A DNA stretch of 13,413 bases from Thermoplasmatales archaeon ex4484_36. Its GTDB lineage: Archaea > Thermoplasmatota > Penumbrarchaeia > Penumbrarchaeales > EX4484-36. Numbering within the stretch: position 1 is the first letter of the stretch; the number at the start of each line of letters is the position of its first letter. The notes beneath the pieces were generated by a model that did not search any database, had not been told where the DNA came from, and was given only the letters and a program-made list of their open reading frames with translations. Shown in pieces: positions 9,722-13,413 of the stretch. The position numbers and the translations under genes were made by a program. Where the stretch lies: positions 1 to 13,413 of the forward strand of contig NJDV01000032.1 in the NCBI GenBank assembly GCA_002254765.1, in the 5' to 3' direction.

Positions 9722-11320
9722 ATGATTTTGAAGGCGGAGAGCATCCCCGATGAGGGAAGGGAAGAGCACGGCGAGGTGCTTGACAGGGATGTGGTAGACG
9801 AGCTTAAGACATCCTATCTCACCTATTCCATGAGCGTCATCGTGGGGAGGGCCCTCCCCGATGTGCGGGATGGATTGAAGCCCGTTCACAGACGCATCCT
9901 CTACTCCATGTACGAATCTGGACTAACCTCCAAACGGCCCTACAGGAAATCCGCGAGGGTTGTGGGAGAGGTCTTGGGTAAGTATCACCCCCACGGGGAT
10001 GCTGCCGTGTACGATACGCTGGTTAGAATGGCACAGCCCTTCTCCATGCGATACCCCCTTGTGGACGGCCAGGGAAACTTCGGCTCTCTAGATGGCGATT
10101 CCGCAGCGGCCATGAGGTACACCGAGGCCAGGCTGTCAAAGATTGCCGAGGAGATGCTGGTGGATATAGAGGAGGAGACTGTGGATTTCGTTCCTAATTA
10201 CGACGGGACCCTGAAGGAGCCCACAGTTCTTCCAGCTAGGTTGCCCAATCTCCTTGTGAACGGGACCACCGGTATTGCCGTTGGCATGGCTACATCCATG
10301 CCCCCCCACAACCTCCGGGAGGTGGTTGACGCCCTCCTTCTGGTGCTGGATAACCCGGAGGCAGACCTCAGGGAGATCATGAACATCATTCCGGGGCCGG
10401 ATTTTCCCACGGGTGGTATAATTGTGGGAAAGGCACCCATTATGGAAGCATACCACACCGGCAGGGGAAGGATAAGGGTACGGGCGAAGACCCGTCTGGA
10501 GGTGGGTAAGCGGTCGAGGATAGTAGTGGAGGAGATCCCATATCAGGTCAATAAAGCCAATATGCTTGAGAAGATGGCGGAGCTGATAAAGGCCGGAGAT
10601 CTGCAGGGTATAGTGGACTTACGGGACGAGTCAGACAAAGAGGGGGTGAGGATAGTCATCGAGCTGGGAAGGGATGCCAATGCGGAGATAGTGCTCAGAA
10701 ACCTCTTCGCCCATACGGATCTTGAGGTTACCTATTCCATAATAAATCTGGCATTGGTGAATAACGAGCCCCGGGTCCTCTCCCTTAAAGAGCTTCTCAA
10801 ACATTTCCTCGACCATCGTAGACAGGTGGTGAGAAGGAGGACGGAGTACCGACTTCGCAAAAGCCGGGAACGTCTGCACATTCTGGAGGGTCTCAGGCTG
10901 GCTATAGAGAGGATAGACGATACCATAAAGATAATACGCTCCTCCTCTTCCCCGGAGGAGGCCAGAGGCAGGCTCATGGAGAGGATAGGGCTCAGCGAGA
11001 GACAGGCGAACGCCGTCCTTCAGATGCAGCTCCAGCGCCTGACAGCCCTTGAGAGGGGCAAGCTGGAGGGGGAGATCGAGGAGCTCACCAGAACGATAAG
11101 GGAGCTGACGGAGATCCTTCAGGTCCCAGGGAGATTGGAGCGGGTGATAAGGGAGGAGCTTGTAGAGCTGAAGAAACGCTATGGGGATGAGAGAAGAACC
11201 CAGATTATTGAGGGGGGCGAGGAGGAGGTCACAGACGAGGATCTCATACAGCGGAAGGACCTGGTGATATCGTTTCTTCATAGCGTCAACCCACGATTAC
11301 ATTCTTTTCTTCACGGATAA
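9722..11320 (+). CDS. gyrA: DNA gyrase subunit A, N-terminal breakage-reunion fragment
   Basis: About 532 codons covering the winged-helix/tower breakage-reunion domain and coiled coil. Catalytic Tyr133 is in [14 protein letters not shown] (codon 10118-10120). The quinolone-binding helix reads [12 protein letters not shown] at 89-100: the position equal to E. coli Ser83 is Ala94, while Asp98 (E. coli Asp87) is kept. The coiled coil and C-gate follow ([19 protein letters not shown] near 435-453). The last 17 or so residues after VIS are out of frame. Start: ATG 9722 lies only one base from AAGGAGG (9714-9720), too close; TTG 9728, seven bases from it, may be the real start. It forms an operon with gyrB, 16 bases upstream. 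Domain call is firm. Confidence 0.92.
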   Translation: MILKAESIPDEGREEHGEVLDRDVVDELKTSYLTYSMSVIVGRALPDVRDGLKPVHRRILYSMYESGLTSKRPYRKSARVVGEVLGKYHPHGDAAVYDTLVRMAQPFSMRYPLVDGQGNFGSLDGDSAAAMRYTEARLSKIAEEMLVDIEEETVDFVPNYDGTLKEPTVLPARLPNLLVNGTTGIAVGMATSMPPHNLREVVDALLLVLDNPEADLREIMNIIPGPDFPTGGIIVGKAPIMEAYHTGRGRIRVRAKTRLEVGKRSRIVVEEIPYQVNKANMLEKMAELIKAGDLQGIVDLRDESDKEGVRIVIELGRDANAEIVLRNLFAHTDLEVTYSIINLALVNNEPRVLSLKELLKHFLDHRRQVVRRRTEYRLRKSRERLHILEGLRLAIERIDDTIKIIRSSSSPEEARGRLMERIGLSERQANAVLQMQLQRLTALERGKLEGEIEELTRTIRELTEILQVPGRLERVIREELVELKKRYGDERRTQIIEGGEEEVTDEDLIQRKDLVISFLHSVNPRLHSFLHG

Positions 11321-11327
11321 AGGTAAA

Positions 11328-12062
11328 GTGTACTGGCTCAAGGGCTATCAGATTCCCGAGACCCCCCGGGGTGCTAGAGGGAAGCCCCTAATACAGCTTC
11401 TGAGATGCCTTGATCCGGGGGAGGTTGTCACCACAGCGATCCCTGTAGAGAGCTTCAGCAAGGATGAGGCCTTGGCATTTGTCACCCAGAAGGGGACGGT
11501 AAAGAGAACATCTTTGGAGGAGTTCAGCAGACCCAGAACAACGGGCATAAGGGCCCTTCTTCTGGATGAAGATGACACCTTAATCTCCGTCCTGAAAGGG
11601 ACTGGAGAGAGCGACATCCTGATAGCGACTCGATGGGCCCAGGCGGTGCGGTTCCCGGAGAGAGAAGCTCGGTGTATGGGAAGGGCCGCCAGAGGTGTAA
11701 GGGGTGTGAGGCTGGCGAAGGGGGACGAGGTCGTGTCTGCAACCCTTGTCTCCCCTGGAGATACCCTCTTTTCTGTAACAGAATACGGTTATGGCAAGCT
11801 CACCCGTGAGGGGGATTACAGAAGGACCCGAAGGGGCGCAAAGGGCGTGATTGCCGCTAAGATAAATATGCAGACTGGGGGACTGGTGGGAGTTGAGGTG
11901 TGTCCCCCAGAGAGCGACATCCTACTCTCCACCGACAAGGGAATGGTTATCAGAATTCCATCCTCCGATGTCCCACTTTATGGGAGAAACTCCCGGGGTG
12001 TGAGGATTATGAGGGTGGATGAAGGGGAGAAGATAACGGACTTCACCATCCTTCCGCCCTGA
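11328..12062 (+). CDS. gyrA: DNA gyrase subunit A, C-terminal beta-pinwheel fragment
   Basis: Continuation of gyrA in a second frame; family-like sequence begins at about 11274 ([13 protein letters not shown]) and the first in-frame start codon is the GTG of KVYWLKG at 11328, so this is not a true initiation site. It codes for most blades of the C-terminal DNA-wrapping pinwheel, with repeats of the type GxVxR and RGVRG: KGTVKRTSLEEF, QAVRFPE, MGRAARGVRGVRL, GYGKLTREGDYRRTRRGAKG, GMVIRIPSSDVPLYGRNSRG. The first blade with the GyrA box is missing at the deletion. It ends at 12062, one base from the convergent zinc-ribbon gene. Confidence 0.88.
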   Translation: MYWLKGYQIPETPRGARGKPLIQLLRCLDPGEVVTTAIPVESFSKDEALAFVTQKGTVKRTSLEEFSRPRTTGIRALLLDEDDTLISVLKGTGESDILIATRWAQAVRFPEREARCMGRAARGVRGVRLAKGDEVVSATLVSPGDTLFSVTEYGYGKLTREGDYRRTRRGAKGVIAAKINMQTGGLVGVEVCPPESDILLSTDKGMVIRIPSSDVPLYGRNSRGVRIMRVDEGEKITDFTILPP

Positions 12063-12063
12063 A

Positions 12064-12381
12064 TCAAAGGGCCTTCTTAAGTGGTATTCCGCAATCAGGG
12101 CAGTAATTCCATGTGCTCTTAACGGGGAAGCCGCACAGAGGACAGGAAGTGTCCGTTATATGCAAGTTCTGAGGCAGTGCGGGGGAGCCCTTGCTTTCAG
12201 CCCCTACCAGGGCGGGTCTTCCGATCTCCGGGTGTTTGGTCAGGTTATGGCCACCGCAGTGGGGACATGTCATTTTTCCGCCGCAGCCAAACCGCTCGCA
12301 GACATCAATCCCGAAATTGCCGCCGCACCTCTCGCAGTAGGGATTCACATACCTTTTACAGTCATTGCAATACGCCACCAT
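12064..12381 (-). CDS. Small zinc-ribbon protein with three predicted Cys4 sites
   Basis: A 105-residue hypothetical protein, not assigned to a named family. Twelve cysteines fall into three sets of four: 5/8 with 16/19, 28/33 with 39/42, and 80/83 with 94/97, each the CxxC-type knuckle of a zinc ribbon. The last set has the form CPLCGFPVKSTWNYCPDCG, typical of double zinc-ribbon proteins in archaea. A 37-residue low-cysteine linker separates the second and third ribbons. There is no membrane segment. Such proteins often bind nucleic acid or act as adaptors, but nothing here shows the partner. Start ATG 12381 has GAGGTG at 12387-12392 and a TATA box at 12407-12416. It is convergent with gyrA, with one base between the stop codons. 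Confidence 0.85.
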   Translation of the reverse strand: MVAYCNDCKRYVNPYCERCGGNFGIDVCERFGCGGKMTCPHCGGHNLTKHPEIGRPALVGAESKGSPALPQNLHITDTSCPLCGFPVKSTWNYCPDCGIPLKKAL

Positions 12382-12406
12382 TTAAACACCTCAAAGCAGC
12401 GGGATG

Positions 12407-12416
12407 TTTTATAAAT
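12407..12416 (-). promoter_or_regulatory. TATA box for the zinc-ribbon gene
   Basis: The minus strand reads GATTTATAAAAC, centred about 30 bases upstream of ATG 12381. A start 25-27 bases downstream falls within a few bases of the ATG, so the mRNA leader would be very short or absent. Confidence 0.45.
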
Positions 12417-12433
12417 CACACGCACTGATATAT

Positions 12434-12715
12434 TTACTTTTTCTTAAGCGCCCCCAGGGCTTGTCCTTTCTCTTTGACCATATCCACGTATTTAGGTCCA
12501 AGACGGTAAGCCAACTCTTCCAGCTCCTTCAGGTTCCTGAGATAGATAGCCTTAGACTCAGTCTCAATGAGGTCGTTGAATTTCTTTCTAGATCGGGCTA
12601 GATACCAGAAGTATCCAATGCCCACAAGCGCAAACAGCACGCCTAGGATGAGGATCCACCAGTTGTAGGGGCCCACGGGGTGGGGGTGTGGTCGGCGGAG
12701 GAGGTCGGAGGTCAC
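12434..12715 (-). CDS. Small single-pass membrane protein of unknown function
   Basis: A 93-residue protein I do not recognise. Residues 1-18 form a polar head with a His/Pro-rich HPHPVGP. Residues 19-40 are a strong transmembrane helix starting NWWILILGVLFALVG. RSRKK follows directly at 41-45, so by the positive-inside rule the C-terminal part is cytoplasmic. Residues 45-93 are a charged helix (DLIETESKAIYLRNLKELEE) ending in a lysine-rich KKK. There is no signal-peptidase-like site, so it is likely an N-out anchor with a cytoplasmic helical tail, perhaps a scaffold or partner of a larger complex. ATG 12715 is 12 or so bases from TATA-like sequence at 12728-12743, implying a leaderless transcript. 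It is on the same strand as the zinc-ribbon gene, 52 bases upstream of it. Confidence 0.72.
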   Translation of the reverse strand: MTSDLLRRPHPHPVGPYNWWILILGVLFALVGIGYFWYLARSRKKFNDLIETESKAIYLRNLKELEELAYRLGPKYVDMVKEKGQALGALKKK

Positions 12716-12727
12716 TTAATCCAAATT

Positions 12728-12743
12728 CTTATATAACATAAAG
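12728..12743 (-). promoter_or_regulatory. TATA-like promoter of the small membrane-protein gene
   Basis: The minus strand reads TTTATGTTATATAAG just upstream of ATG 12715. Using the TTTATGTTA part as the box puts the transcript start at or very near the ATG, consistent with leaderless translation, common in Thermoplasmata-like archaea. Assignment is by eye. Confidence 0.4.
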
Positions 12744-12760
12744 TCATTTTAACTCCCTCA

Positions 12761-12772
12761 AGGAGTACTCCT
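12761..12772. promoter_or_regulatory. Perfect 12-bp palindrome AGGAGTACTCCT in the divergent intergenic region
   Basis: AGGAGTACTCCT is its own reverse complement. It lies between the membrane-protein gene (minus) and the surface-protein gene (plus). A palindrome of this length at a divergent promoter is compatible with a dimeric regulator site, but no other copy was noticed in the window. Confidence 0.35.
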
Positions 12773-12794
12773 AATAGAGGCAATTTTCCTGAAG

Positions 12795-12824
12795 TAAACG
12801 TTCTAGCATATGTGGCGACGTTTA
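12795..12824. promoter_or_regulatory. TAAACGT-N16-ACGTTTA inverted repeat upstream of the surface-protein gene
   Basis: TAAACGT (12795-12801) and ACGTTTA (12818-12824) are exact reverse complements 16 bases apart, ending 29 bases before ATG 12854. Two half-sites with centres 23 bases apart suggest a possible regulator site. The second arm is part of the weak AT-rich box TTTAAGAATT that may act as the TATA element. Confidence 0.3.
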
Positions 12825-12853
12825 AGAATTACTGAAAAATGGAGGGAAATCTC

Positions 12854-13413
12854 ATGAAGAGTAGGAAGAGACTGGCAATCTTCGCCGTGTGGCTCTTTGT
12901 GGCTGCTGCTTTTCTTGGTGCTTTCGGTGCTCAGCCATCAGCGGTGGTAATGAGCGCCGGGGAGGGGACGATCCCTTCTCCTGCATTGGACCTGCCTGGG
13001 ATAATGGCGGGAGATGTTAATAAAACGGTATTTGGGGCGGATTACACCCCCTCAACTGCCACTACGGGGGAGCAGCTGAACTTCTCGGTGAACGTCACCG
13101 ATGATGTGGCGGTATATGGTGTGTGGGTGGAGTATTGGTACGGTACGGGATCACATACTAATAGTACCATGACGCAAGGGACTGGCGACATCTGGTACCA
13201 CATAATTACCGTAGCAGACACGTTGGACACTCTTCACTACATATTCCATGCCAATGACACATCCGATAACTGGAATGAAACCAGCATGAAGAACATAACC
13301 ATCACGGACAATGACCGACCGGTGTTCGGTACGGATGGGGTGGCGGACACACTGGACACGCTCTACTACATATTTCATGCCAATGACACATCCGATAACT
13401 GGAATGAGACCAG
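12854..13413 (+). CDS. Secreted repeat-containing surface protein, N-terminal part (runs off window)
   Basis: About 186 codons are visible. Residues 1-30 are a signal peptide: basic KSRKR, hydrophobic core LAIFAVWLFVAAAFLGAFGA, and a possible cleavage after the GA or PSA. The mature part contains an Ig-like beta module of about 95 residues (VFGADYTPSTATTGE, LNFSVNVTDDVAVYGVWVEY, LHYIFHANDTSDNWNET) linked by TITDNDRPVFGTD to a second, much shorter copy. Such modules recur in large extracellular proteins of Thermoplasmata-type archaea; binding function is unknown. Nine N-x-S/T sequons in this stretch suggest glycosylation at the cell surface. ATG 12854 is chosen over ATG 12839 because GGAGGG (12841-12846) sits 7 bases before it and the signal peptide then has a normal length. 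Confidence 0.85.
   Translation, partial: MKSRKRLAIFAVWLFVAAAFLGAFGAQPSAVVMSAGEGTIPSPALDLPGIMAGDVNKTVFGADYTPSTATTGEQLNFSVNVTDDVAVYGVWVEYWYGTGSHTNSTMTQGTGDIWYHIITVADTLDTLHYIFHANDTSDNWNETSMKNITITDNDRPVFGTDGVADTLDTLYYIFHANDTSDNWNET
13214..13413 (+). repeat. Two 71-base direct repeat copies, 129 bases apart, in the surface-protein gene
   Basis: 13214-13284 and 13343-13413 align without gaps at 63 of 71 positions, including a 32-base identical core. Seven of the eight differences are silent; the other changes H to Y (LDTLHYIF / LDTLYYIF). The spacing of 43 codons is well below the full module of about 95-100 residues, so the second copy lacks its first half. Confidence 0.85.

Larger units (their letters stand above)
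9722..12062 (+). pseudogene. gyrA: gyrA, disrupted by a deletion of about 110-120 bases (whole locus)
   Basis: The frame beginning at 9722 reads normally to [11 protein letters not shown] and then becomes out-of-frame until TAA at 11320. Another frame reads [20 protein letters not shown] and on through the rest of the C-terminal domain to 12062. Intact GyrA has about 38 residues between these points, including the QRRGGRG GyrA box. The junction is at about 11271-11276 (coding sequence near atatcgtttcttc), where a short TTT/TTC match could have joined the ends. Loss of the GyrA box abolishes DNA wrapping and supercoiling in bacterial gyrase, so the lesion hits the defining motif of the enzyme as well as the frame. 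Confidence 0.87.

Noticed and set aside
10631..11281. 216-codon minus-strand open frame opposite gyrA
   Set aside because: Antisense shadow; its length comes from the high GC content and codon bias of gyrA.
11265..11300. Intein scar in gyrA
   Set aside because: Known GyrA inteins lie at the catalytic tyrosine, which is intact at 10118-10120. The break here is a loss of host sequence.
13214..13413. CRISPR-like repeat at the right end
   Set aside because: Only two 71-base copies, in frame within a coding region with silent differences; this is a protein repeat.

Overview
The window looks archaeal, most likely a euryarchaeote of the Thermoplasmata type, though I cannot place it by search. The reasons are AT-rich TATA-like boxes upstream of genes, GGAGGTG ribosome binding sites, archaeal-type families (VAT/Cdc48 AAA+ ATPase, archaeal class GluRS, a Phr-like heat-shock regulator) and a bacterial-type gyrBA pair, which many Thermoplasmata and related euryarchaea carry.

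Layout. Positions 1-4104 (minus strand) form a protein quality-control block, in transcription order: a Phr-like winged-helix regulator (4104-3382), a VAT-like double AAA+ ATPase (3282-1130) and two Hsp20 small heat-shock proteins (1107-391 and 383 to the window edge). Positions 4199-7778 (minus strand) hold a glutamyl-tRNA synthetase followed closely by an inositol-monophosphatase family enzyme, then, behind its own promoter, NAD kinase. A short AT-rich divergent region (about 7779-7921) separates gltX from a plus-strand gyrB-gyrA operon (7922-12062). Convergent to gyrA are a 12-cysteine zinc-ribbon protein and, further on, a small single-pass membrane protein, both minus strand. The last 560 bases begin a secreted, repeat-containing surface protein that runs off the window.

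The most striking property is damage. Three long conserved genes are broken, and a fourth has a shortened repeat. VAT carries three lesions: an apparent +1 base in the N-domain, a loss of about 28 bases in the D1 lid, and a 5-base tandem duplication before D2. gyrB has lost about 130 bases including the TOPRIM EGDSAGG motif. gyrA has lost roughly 110-120 bases including the GyrA box. The surface-protein repeat has lost about 55 residues in frame. The flanking sequence at each point still matches the family, so the intact reading can be largely rebuilt. GluRS, the phosphatase, NAD kinase, the regulator and the complete Hsp20 are intact. Clustered lesions in single-copy housekeeping genes most simply indicate an assembly or sequencing problem; real pseudogenization is the alternative, and read mapping would decide.

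Functionally, the left block reads as a self-contained heat-shock regulon: in Pyrococcus, Phr represses hsp20, an AAA+ ATPase gene and itself. The middle block suggests NADP(H) balance by a kinase/phosphatase pair next to a tRNA charging enzyme. The right block provides DNA supercoiling.
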